In this document: in pieces, positions 1-5,941 of the stretch
How positions within the stretch are numbered: the first letter of the stretch is position 1
Layout of the letters: each line of letters begins with the position of its first letter
Assembly (NCBI GenBank): GCA_030630905.1
Contig: DAOVMB010000085.1
Location: forward strand, 1 to 8,278
Length of the DNA: 8,278 bases
Direction: 5' to 3'
Source of the DNA: Sedimentisphaerales bacterium
GTDB taxonomy: Bacteria; Planctomycetota; Phycisphaerae; Sedimentisphaerales; Anaerobacaceae
Notes under the pieces: generated by a model
The model's database searches: none
Seen by the model: only the letters and a program-made list of their open reading frames with translations
Told to the model about the DNA's origin: nothing
Position numbers and translations under genes: made by a program

Positions 1-1
1 C

Positions 2-538
2 ACCTGGCAACCTGACGGTGGTGTATTGGGCGGTGCGCTGCAGCTCGATGGCGTCGATGATTATGTCAGTACGGATTTTGGCCTAGACCCGACGAAGGGG
101 TCTTTCAGCACATTTGCTTGGGTCAAAGGCGGCGCACCGGGCCAGGTGATTATATCTCAGAAGGACACTGTAGATGGTCGTACCACTAAGCCGGGAAGCG
201 CATGGCTCTGGGCGGATCCGTCTTCCGGCAGACTTATGACCGGGTTGATGTCTCCGATGTTCGATCCATTGTTATCCGAATACGTAATCACAGACGGCCA
301 ATGGCATCATGTAGGTCTTGTATATGATCTCGACAGCTTTCGTCGGTGTCTGTATGTGGATGGAGTAGAAGTTGCTAAAGATAACAGTATTGTAGGCGGC
401 ATACCTTCGGATGGCGGTTTGTATTTCGGTGCCGACAAGATGCTTGGGCAGGGGACTTTCTTCTCCGGCCTTATTGATGATATTCGTATCTACGACGAGG
501 TGCTCAGTGCGGAGGAAGTTGTAGAACTGGCGCGTTGA
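2..538 (+). CDS. LamG (concanavalin A-like) domain protein, 3' fragment
   Basis: The reading frame is open from the first bases of the window, so the true start lies upstream; 178 residues remain. They form one complete jelly-roll LamG domain (LamG_3 / laminin-G-like type). It begins with the typical GGALQLDGVDDYV strand (about residues 10-22), has the central GQWHHVGLVYD strand (about 99-109) followed by a LYVDG hairpin, and closes with SGLIDDIRIYDEVLSAEEV near the C-terminus. Such domains are usually extracytoplasmic and bind carbohydrates or other ligands; the ligand here cannot be read. The protein stops seven residues after the last motif, with no anchor, PEP-CTERM or other sorting tail. 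An in-frame TTG at 26 is not a credible start, because the upstream codons (TWQPDGGV) already match the usual lead-in to the domain. The gene ends in hairpins and is probably not co-transcribed with the operon downstream. Confidence 0.85.
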   Translation, partial: TWQPDGGVLGGALQLDGVDDYVSTDFGLDPTKGSFSTFAWVKGGAPGQVIISQKDTVDGRTTKPGSAWLWADPSSGRLMTGLMSPMFDPLLSEYVITDGQWHHVGLVYDLDSFRRCLYVDGVEVAKDNSIVGGIPSDGGLYFGADKMLGQGTFFSGLIDDIRIYDEVLSAEEVVELAR

Positions 539-557
539 AAAAAACTCAAGGTGAAGA

Positions 558-578
558 CCCCCAGGACAGGCCTGGGGG
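558..578 (+). terminator. GC-rich hairpin after the LamG gene
   Basis: A perfect 8-bp stem, CCCCCAGG (558-565) with CCTGGGGG (571-578), closes a 5-nt loop 19 bases after the LamG stop codon. It is followed by CTAATCAAAA rather than a T-run, so it does not look like a classical intrinsic terminator by itself. It may act with the second hairpin downstream, or protect the 3' end of the LamG mRNA. Confidence 0.45.
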
Positions 579-596
579 CTAATCAAAATGCAAATC

Positions 597-631
597 ATTG
601 CCACGGTCTGATTGGTAGGCCGTGGCAATTT
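597..631 (+). terminator. second tandem hairpin, probable terminator
   Basis: ATTGCCACGG (597-606) pairs perfectly with CCGTGGCAAT (620-629). The stem can continue inward through two G-T wobbles and two Watson-Crick pairs (607-610 with 616-619), leaving a 5-nt loop. It is followed by only three T residues (629-631, the first two within or at the stem). The position, 59 bases after the LamG stop and 20 bases after the first hairpin, fits a bipartite transcription terminator with a weak U-tract. Confidence 0.5.
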
Positions 632-687
632 CACACCTCATAAATTCCCGAAATCAACATTTTCTGGAAATTATTGGCCGTTTTTCG

Positions 688-693
688 TATAAT
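688..693 (+). promoter_or_regulatory. possible -10 hexamer (TATAAT) upstream of moxR
   Basis: A perfect TATAAT lies about 150 bases upstream of the moxR start. No convincing -35 box sits at the right distance: the hexamer 17 bases upstream is TGGAAA, and TTGGCC at 674-679 is only 8 bases away. There is no extended -10 TG. If this is the operon promoter, the mRNA would have a leader of about 140 nt containing the two palindromes at 735-770. The call rests on one hexamer in AT-rich DNA. Confidence 0.3.
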
Positions 694-734
694 GTATTGG
701 CAGAGAGTCGAGCCGGCATTGAGTTTGTTTAAAA

Positions 735-746
735 AATTCCGGAATT
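735..746. promoter_or_regulatory. 12-bp perfect palindrome, operator-like
   Basis: AATTCCGGAATT is a perfect dyad in the non-coding region ahead of moxR. Its core TTCCGGAA recurs in variant form at 645-652 (TTCCCGAA) and 662-669 (TTCTGGAA), which suggests a repeated binding site for a dimeric regulator. No regulator gene is visible in the window. Confidence 0.35.
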
Positions 747-752
747 CTTGTC

Positions 753-770
753 ACAGAAATCGTTTTCTGT
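753..770. promoter_or_regulatory. 18-bp inverted repeat in the moxR leader
   Basis: ACAGAAA (753-759) and TTTCTGT (764-770) form a 7-bp inverted repeat around TCGT. It could be a DNA operator or, if transcription starts upstream, a small tetraloop hairpin in the 5' leader. It ends 72 bases before the moxR start codon, so it does not cover the ribosome binding site. Confidence 0.35.
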
Positions 771-842
771 CGTCTATAAGAGTGGGGGAGCATTAGTTGT
801 TGAGGTGCGCCTTGATTTTGGCGGAAATCCGAAAGGGCTGAG

Positions 843-1883
843 ATGGAACATACTACCGAGCAAACAATTAAACACAACCATAAAAGCGGAGGCGTTGACG
901 AAAGCGAGTTGATGGCTCGCTTGCATAAGGGCTATGGCAGCTTAAAGCATCAGATACACAAAGTAATCGTCGGTCAGGATGAGGTGATTGATTCGATGCT
1001 TTGTTGCATGCTCGCCGGGGGGCACTGTATCGTACAGGGTGTGCCGGGCCTTGCAAAGACGATGATGGTGCATGCGGTAGCCGATGCGATGAGGCTGACC
1101 TTCAACCGCATCCAGTTCACGCCTGATTTGATGCCTTCGGACATAACCGGCGCCGATATTATTCAGCGGGATCCGCAGTCAAAGAAGAGAAAATATGAGT
1201 TTGTGCAGGGGCCGATTTTTGCCAACGTGGTTTTGGCGGATGAGATAAACCGCACGCCCCCCAAAACTCAGGCCGCACTCTTGCAGGCGATGCAGGAACG
1301 TGAAGTAACTGTCGCCGGCAGGACGTTTAAGCTCGATGAGCCGTTCTTTGTGCTGGCCACGCAGAATCCGATCGAGCAGGAGGGGACATATTCTCTGCCG
1401 GAGGCCGCTTTAGACAGGTTTATGTTTATGATCTTCATCGATTATCCCACGGCCAAGGAAGAGCACATGATAGTCAAGCAAACAACGACGAGAAAGAAGA
1501 TATTCGTCCAGCAGGTGCTTGACAGGAATGATATGGTGCTGTTTCAGGAGATTGTTCGAATGGCGCCCGTCAGTGACATGGTGATAGCGTACAGCATAAA
1601 ACTGGCCCGCGCGACCCGGCCGGACGATCAGCTTGCCACACCAATGGTCAAGAAATACCTGAAATGGGGTGCCGGCCCGAGAGCGGGGCAGTTCATGACA
1701 CTTGGGGCAAAAGCGAAGGCGCTGATCGATGGGCGTGTTACGCCGAGCTTTGACGATGTGAAAGTGGTCAGCAAACTCGTGCTGAGACATCGCATTATTC
1801 CCAACTTTAACGCAGAAGCCGATGGTATCGGCGTCGAAGGTATGCTTGAAGACCTCGTCGAAAATGTCCCGCCGCCGAAATAG
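843..1883 (+). CDS. MoxR-family AAA+ ATPase
   Basis: This is a 346-residue cytoplasmic AAA+ ATPase of the MoxR family, of usual length for the family. Visible motifs are Walker A GVPGLAKT (66-73), Walker B VVLADEINR (129-137, D133 and E134), sensor 1 ATQNP (172-176), the LPEAALDRF arginine-finger region (185-193, R192) and the sensor-2 stretch GAGPRAGQF (276-284, R280) in the C-terminal lid. MoxR proteins form oligomeric rings and use ATP to remodel or activate partner proteins, typically together with VWA-domain or DUF58 proteins encoded beside them; that pairing is seen here. The ATG at 843 is chosen because AAAGGG (832-837) lies five bases upstream. It is the first gene of the operon, with the next gene 17 bases downstream. 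The first 20 or so residues are polar and His/Lys-rich and probably disordered. The specific substrate cannot be deduced. Confidence 0.95.
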   Translation: MEHTTEQTIKHNHKSGGVDESELMARLHKGYGSLKHQIHKVIVGQDEVIDSMLCCMLAGGHCIVQGVPGLAKTMMVHAVADAMRLTFNRIQFTPDLMPSDITGADIIQRDPQSKKRKYEFVQGPIFANVVLADEINRTPPKTQAALLQAMQEREVTVAGRTFKLDEPFFVLATQNPIEQEGTYSLPEAALDRFMFMIFIDYPTAKEEHMIVKQTTTRKKIFVQQVLDRNDMVLFQEIVRMAPVSDMVIAYSIKLARATRPDDQLATPMVKKYLKWGAGPRAGQFMTLGAKAKALIDGRVTPSFDDVKVVSKLVLRHRIIPNFNAEADGIGVEGMLEDLVENVPPPK

Positions 1884-1890
1884 ATTGTGC

Positions 1891-1896
1891 AAGGAG
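1891..1896 (+). promoter_or_regulatory. Shine-Dalgarno site with two candidate starts
   Basis: AAGGAG is the best Shine-Dalgarno match seen in the window. It lies 4 bases before the ATG at 1901 and 10 bases before a second in-frame ATG at 1907. Both spacings are off the optimum, so the protein may start as MTMTRH or as MTRH; the signal sequence is unaffected. Confidence 0.6.
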
Positions 1897-1900
1897 TAAT

Positions 1901-2962
1901 ATGACTATGACACGTCACACGACATATCTTATAGTTATAGGTGTTTTTTTCTGCACGGCAAATTCGTCTGAAGTCAAACAAGCGGCCACGGAAGATTCAA
2001 ATAAATTGAGCAGTGAAGTCCTCTCTGCAATGGAGGGTAATCAAGCGACCCTGGATTCCGTGCGCACTATGCAAGCTGCACTCACGAAGAGGAGCGTGCA
2101 TTCCTTTCCCGACAAAAAAGGCTACCAATTAGTGCAAAAGCACAGGATCATTTATGACGGCGACCATTTCCGAAAAGACCAATTAGAGACTCAGTTCGCC
2201 GGGGAAAAAGAATATAGAGGATATGAAAGAGCACTACCGGTCGGACTGGTCGATATAGATTCGGCGGATTCCAATATAGACTACATCCCGCCAAGTAACA
2301 GGGTTTTTGTCCGACCTCCCGAATGGAGCAATGACTATAAGATAAGAACGAACGATCTGCTGAGATACCAATCTGCACGCGGGGGTACTTTGAAAGAGAA
2401 CATCCTGGCAAGCGCAAAAAATGGTTACTACTTCACTGCGACAAGTGATACAGTCAATGGAGACAACTGCGTATTGTTGACATGCAACTACACCAACCCC
2501 GAGGCGACGCTAAAAATATGGGTTGTTCCATCAAAGGGATACTGCATAAAAAGAGTACAAGACGGCTCTAAAGGCGAGATAAATGATGAATATACGACGA
2601 CCTTGAAGGAATACTCGCCGGGTATTTGGTGGTTTGATACCGTACAGATCAAAAGAACTTTCATATCAGAGACTGTCGTTTGCCAATTATCGGTGGACTC
2701 ATTGACATTCAATGAGCCTATTGATCCGGAGATTTTCACAGTCTGGGGCATCGATGTCTCTTCGAAGACCCAGATCACAGATAAAATACAAGGTACAACA
2801 TATACCCTGGCGATTGATGATATGAAAGACGGAGTAGCGAATCTAACATGCTCCTCAGGAAAAATAGTTATTGTCGGGCTAGTAATTCTGGGATTAGTCG
2901 CTTTAGCTTTTTTCAGCACTTTCATCAAGGGAAAAAAGGTCCGCGGGGAGCAGCAGTTTTGA
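1901..2962 (+). CDS. exported LolA-like protein with C-terminal membrane anchor, function unknown
   Basis: This protein has 353 residues. An N-terminal signal sequence is visible (R5, then hydrophobic residues 9-20), with no proper lipobox because Phe precedes C18. A single transmembrane helix lies at about 321-341 (KIVIVGLVILGLVALAFF), followed by a basic tail, so the body is predicted outside the cytoplasm. The middle shows alternating beta strands and phrases seen in LolA / lipoprotein-sorting-like folds of planctomycetes: a strand carrying the substrate-contact-like WVVPSKGYCIKR (207-218), GIWWFDTVQIKR (241-252) and a closing FTVWGIDVSSKTQITDKIQG (279-298). This is fold-level resemblance judged by eye, not a firm family call. 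It sits 17 bases after moxR and 15 before the DUF58 gene, so it is probably co-transcribed. Hand-sampled rows suggest slightly lower GC than moxR. It may bind lipid or an envelope ligand handled by the neighbouring MoxR system; this is speculation. Confidence 0.75.
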   Translation: MTMTRHTTYLIVIGVFFCTANSSEVKQAATEDSNKLSSEVLSAMEGNQATLDSVRTMQAALTKRSVHSFPDKKGYQLVQKHRIIYDGDHFRKDQLETQFAGEKEYRGYERALPVGLVDIDSADSNIDYIPPSNRVFVRPPEWSNDYKIRTNDLLRYQSARGGTLKENILASAKNGYYFTATSDTVNGDNCVLLTCNYTNPEATLKIWVVPSKGYCIKRVQDGSKGEINDEYTTTLKEYSPGIWWFDTVQIKRTFISETVVCQLSVDSLTFNEPIDPEIFTVWGIDVSSKTQITDKIQGTTYTLAIDDMKDGVANLTCSSGKIVIVGLVILGLVALAFFSTFIKGKKVRGEQQF

Positions 2963-2977
2963 AAGGGTGGTTTAACC

Positions 2978-3874
2978 GTGGCAAAGAATCGCAAATATCT
3001 TGACCCGGTATTTCTGAGCAAGCTGGGAAATATGGATTTGGTCGCCCGTTGTGCTGTGGAGGGTTTTTTTGCGGGGCTGCACCCGAGTCCGTTTCACGGC
3101 TTCAGCGTCGAATACAGCGACCACCGGGAATATCATGCCGGCGATGAGCTTAAATTCGTCGATTGGAAGGTATTCGGTAGGAGCGACAAACTCTATATAA
3201 AACAGTTCCAGCAGGAAACGAATACGACAGCCTATATCCTTCTGGACAGCAGCAAGAGCATGTCTTTTGCCGGCGACGGCGCGGTCAGCAAAATGGACTA
3301 TGGCTCATATCTCGCCGCGGCCCTGAGCTACCTGATGCTAAGCCAGAGTGACAGCACGGCCCTGATATTATTCGCCGACAGAGTGATAAAGCATATCCCG
3401 CCCAGGTCGAAACGCACGCACCTGAATATAATCCTTACGGCACTGCAATATAACAGGCCGGCGGGGCAGACCAATCTCGCCGGTGTTCTTCATACGATTG
3501 CCGAGACGACAAAAAGACGTGGCATTGTCATTCTGATTTCCGATTTGCTCGATGACGAAGCTGATATCTTTCAGGGCCTGGCCCATTTGAAATTTCTTAA
3601 ACACGATGTAATTGTTTTTCATACTATGGACCACCAGGAGCTAAATCTCGATTACGAAGGGCTGATTCAGTTCGAGGATTTGGAATCCAAGGCCAGGATG
3701 CGAGCCTTTCCGCAATCGCTGCGAGAAGGCTATCGGCAGCGGGTAGCAGAATTTCTGGATAATATAGAAAAGACCACCGGTAACAGCGGCATCGACTATT
3801 GCCTGCTCGATACTTCCGAGCCTCTCGATAGGGCGATGGTCGCGTACCTGGCAAAGCGAAAGAGAATGATGTGA
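2978..3874 (+). CDS. DUF58 protein with VWA-type MIDAS
   Basis: This is a 298-residue DUF58-family protein, the usual partner of MoxR ATPases. The family signature is clear: an HGFSVEYSDHREYHAGDELK stretch (40-59), then FVDWKVFGRSDKLYIKQF (60-77) and QQETN (78-82). A VWA-like fold follows. Its metal-ion-dependent adhesion site appears complete: DSSKS (D90, S92, S94), T165 in GQTNLAG, and D189 in ISDLLDD. No transmembrane segment or signal peptide is visible, so it should act on the cytoplasmic side, probably bridging MoxR and the membrane proteins encoded next. The GTG at 2978 is chosen because GAAAGGGTGG (2961-2970) lies seven bases upstream and the MAKNRKYLDP start aligns with the family's N-terminus. 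The last four bases, GTGA, overlap the start of the next gene, so translation is probably coupled. Confidence 0.93.
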   Translation: MAKNRKYLDPVFLSKLGNMDLVARCAVEGFFAGLHPSPFHGFSVEYSDHREYHAGDELKFVDWKVFGRSDKLYIKQFQQETNTTAYILLDSSKSMSFAGDGAVSKMDYGSYLAAALSYLMLSQSDSTALILFADRVIKHIPPRSKRTHLNIILTALQYNRPAGQTNLAGVLHTIAETTKRRGIVILISDLLDDEADIFQGLAHLKFLKHDVIVFHTMDHQELNLDYEGLIQFEDLESKARMRAFPQSLREGYRQRVAEFLDNIEKTTGNSGIDYCLLDTSEPLDRAMVAYLAKRKRMM

Positions 3875-5928
3875 GCTTTACAGAATGGATATTCCTGTTC
3901 GGCGGACTCGCAGTCGTAGGGCCTGTGATTGCGCATCTGCTGGCGAAGCCGCGATACAGACGCCTGCCGTTCACAATGCTTCGGTTCTTGCGCTCGGGAC
4001 AGGTCGAGAGCCAGTCCCGGCGGAAGCTGCGAGACCTGCTGATCCTGCTGCTTCGCTGTGCGATCATTGTCCTGATTGCGATGCTTTTTGCCCGGCCTCT
4101 GCTGCACATCCGGCTCAAGCCGTCGCGGAGCAGGTCAGTCTATTGCCTTGGCCTGGACAATTCTATGTCAATGGCGTATTCCGACCGAAGCGGCAGCTAT
4201 TTCGACAAGCTGAAAGATTCGGCAGTTAATTATATACGCTCGGCGGACAGCGACTCTTTGTTCAATATTTGTGCTCTGGCCTCGGGAGATTGGATGCAGG
4301 GCCTGGGCAAAGAACAGGCGCTGGCTGAGGTTAAGGGTTTGAAGATTGAACCGGGCAATGCCAACGTAGGGGATTTTCTTTCAGGCCTGAGCCGGATTAG
4401 TCGAGCAGAGCATTATTATGACGAAGTATCGGTTTTGGTGCTGAGTGATTTTACGCCTAATACGTTTAGGCAATTTGTCAATGTCGCAGAACCTGCCGTT
4501 GCCGATAGAATCGATTATGAGTCAATTGTCTCATCGCAACCTGTTAGTAATGCCGCGATAGCTGATGCTCATGTTGTTGGCGTTGTTGAAGGTAAGCTGG
4601 CCATAAATGCTGCTGTCGTTAATTACGGGCAAGTCGAACAGAATCGTCGCTTAACAGCCAGGGCGGGAGCGAGACAATCGGATCCGATAGATATTAATCT
4701 ATCAAAGAATCAGCGTAAAATTTATCAGCTAAAGATTGATGTCGGTGCCGCTGAAAGAGAACCGTCTTACTTGCCTGTAGAATTGAGCTTGTCAAGCACG
4801 GACGGTCTCAGTGCGGACGATACGTTTTATCTGGCGGTTTCCATACCCGGGCATGAGGACATCAATATTCTTCTTGCCGGCGAAAGTGAGAATAGATTGT
4901 TTTTGCTTAAAACCGCGATGGATACGCTGTCGCGAACGAGTTCATACGATACGTTGAGAATTAAACAGGTTCTGATGGGTGACCTTGCTCCTTCGGATTT
5001 GGACTGGGCCGATGTGGTCATATCCTCGACGATAACCGATCATCTGGGTAATTTAGCCTCGGAAATCGAGAGTTTCGTAAAGGCCGGCGGCAGGTTTGTT
5101 TGTTTTGTGACAGAGGCGCTTGTGCCTGATGCGGCGAAACAATTGTGGCAGCGAGATATTCTTGCCGCACTGCCTGGAAGATGTATCCAAGAGCGTACAT
5201 ATATACAGCCAAAGCCATATAACAGCAGGGCCTCCGGCGTGGACCATATTGCTGAAAGATCTTTGTCCAATTACAGGATTGACAGAATTTTGATAAAAGG
5301 CTGCTTCGAATGTGAACAGCACCCTGATGCTCAGTTGATTTGGCAATTCCGGGACGGTTTTGGTTTTGTCTATCTAAAGCATCTGGGCAGCGGCACGTCT
5401 ATTCTTGTTAATACCAGTGTTGATGATTCGCTCGGGTCGCTGACCAAATCGAGTGCATCCGTTGCTTTTTGCCGGTATTTGTTGGGAGAGAGTCATCAGA
5501 TTGACGAGTACTGTTTTACCTGTGATGAGCGGATTTTGCTGCCGATGCCCGATGGGGACCGGGCCGTTACCGGACAAAAGCAATTCTGGGTCGAGACCTG
5601 CGACGGCAGAAATCGCCGTGCTTCGGCAACAGACTCTTTCCTGCTCGTGCCCGACCCGGCCGGCATCGGATGGGTCAAAACACTCGGTAAGCCAACAATA
5701 TACGCGGGTGTGAATTTGCCGCAGGGTGAAACCGATATGACAAAACCGGTCGTTTCGGAACTGGCCGGTGTAATGGATAGAGTATTTAAGACAGGTGCCG
5801 AACGAATCGTCTCTGAAGCCGAAGTATTCCATGACAGTAAACGTAGACCTCTTTGGAAGATGTTTGCGTGGACATTAATTCTGTTGCTCCTGGCAGAACC
5901 GGCTGTTGCGAACAGATTGAAGCGATAA
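3871..5928 (+). CDS. BatA-like membrane protein with degenerate VWA and amidotransferase-like domain
   Basis: This protein has 685 residues. The N-terminus is the BatA double-transmembrane domain: helix 1 at about 5-24, the typical AKPRYRRLPFTMLRFLR loop, and helix 2 at about 54-75 (LLILLLRCAIIVLIAMLFARPLL). A VWA-like domain follows (about 88-200) with DNSMS (D96, S98, S100) and LSDF (D193). The stretch that should supply the MIDAS threonine reads PGNANVGDFL (161-170) and has none. Next come an Ig/CARDB-like region with INAAVVNYG (245-253) and a region resembling class I glutamine-amidotransferase folds (DVVISSTITDH at 381-391, FVKAGGRFVCF at 402-412) without an obvious catalytic Cys-His pair. 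A last hydrophobic helix (about 664-680) precedes a basic end. The start is GTG, inside the DUF58 stop (GTGA). It is probably an inner-membrane platform with extracytoplasmic domains. Related planctomycete proteins are only loosely characterised. Confidence 0.88.
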   Translation: MSFTEWIFLFGGLAVVGPVIAHLLAKPRYRRLPFTMLRFLRSGQVESQSRRKLRDLLILLLRCAIIVLIAMLFARPLLHIRLKPSRSRSVYCLGLDNSMSMAYSDRSGSYFDKLKDSAVNYIRSADSDSLFNICALASGDWMQGLGKEQALAEVKGLKIEPGNANVGDFLSGLSRISRAEHYYDEVSVLVLSDFTPNTFRQFVNVAEPAVADRIDYESIVSSQPVSNAAIADAHVVGVVEGKLAINAAVVNYGQVEQNRRLTARAGARQSDPIDINLSKNQRKIYQLKIDVGAAEREPSYLPVELSLSSTDGLSADDTFYLAVSIPGHEDINILLAGESENRLFLLKTAMDTLSRTSSYDTLRIKQVLMGDLAPSDLDWADVVISSTITDHLGNLASEIESFVKAGGRFVCFVTEALVPDAAKQLWQRDILAALPGRCIQERTYIQPKPYNSRASGVDHIAERSLSNYRIDRILIKGCFECEQHPDAQLIWQFRDGFGFVYLKHLGSGTSILVNTSVDDSLGSLTKSSASVAFCRYLLGESHQIDEYCFTCDERILLPMPDGDRAVTGQKQFWVETCDGRNRRASATDSFLLVPDPAGIGWVKTLGKPTIYAGVNLPQGETDMTKPVVSELAGVMDRVFKTGAERIVSEAEVFHDSKRRPLWKMFAWTLILLLLAEPAVANRLKR

Positions 5929-5941
5929 ATAAGGTTTAATT

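Noticed and set aside
538..578. First hairpin read on the minus strand, where the A-run at 538-544 would become a T-run
   Set aside because: The T-run would start 13 bases after the stem, too far for an intrinsic terminator, and no minus-strand gene ends there.
674..693. TTGGCC (674-679) as the -35 box for TATAAT (688-693)
   Set aside because: The spacer is only 8 bases, well below the usual 16-18.
692..796. 34-codon + strand ORF starting at ATG 692 in the moxR leader
   Set aside because: It has no ribosome binding site, its start overlaps the TATAAT hexamer, and its composition (Arg/Ser-rich, no recognisable motif) is that of random DNA. It also spans both palindromes.
1410..1892. 160-codon antisense ORF opposite the 3' part of moxR
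   Set aside because: It lies wholly opposite conserved MoxR motifs and has no recognisable domain. The same holds for the other minus-strand ORFs, for example 272-634, 2488-3021 and 3624-4118.
1901..1960. Lipoprotein signal peptide for the LolA-like protein (Cys at residue 18)
   Set aside because: The residues before the Cys are VFF, so the small residue required at -1 of a lipobox is absent; a normal signal peptide plus C-terminal anchor fits better.
3885..4229. 114-codon + strand ORF overlapping the start of the BatA-like gene
   Set aside because: It is Ala/Arg/Pro-rich, out of frame with the clear BatA transmembrane domain, and has no domain of its own.
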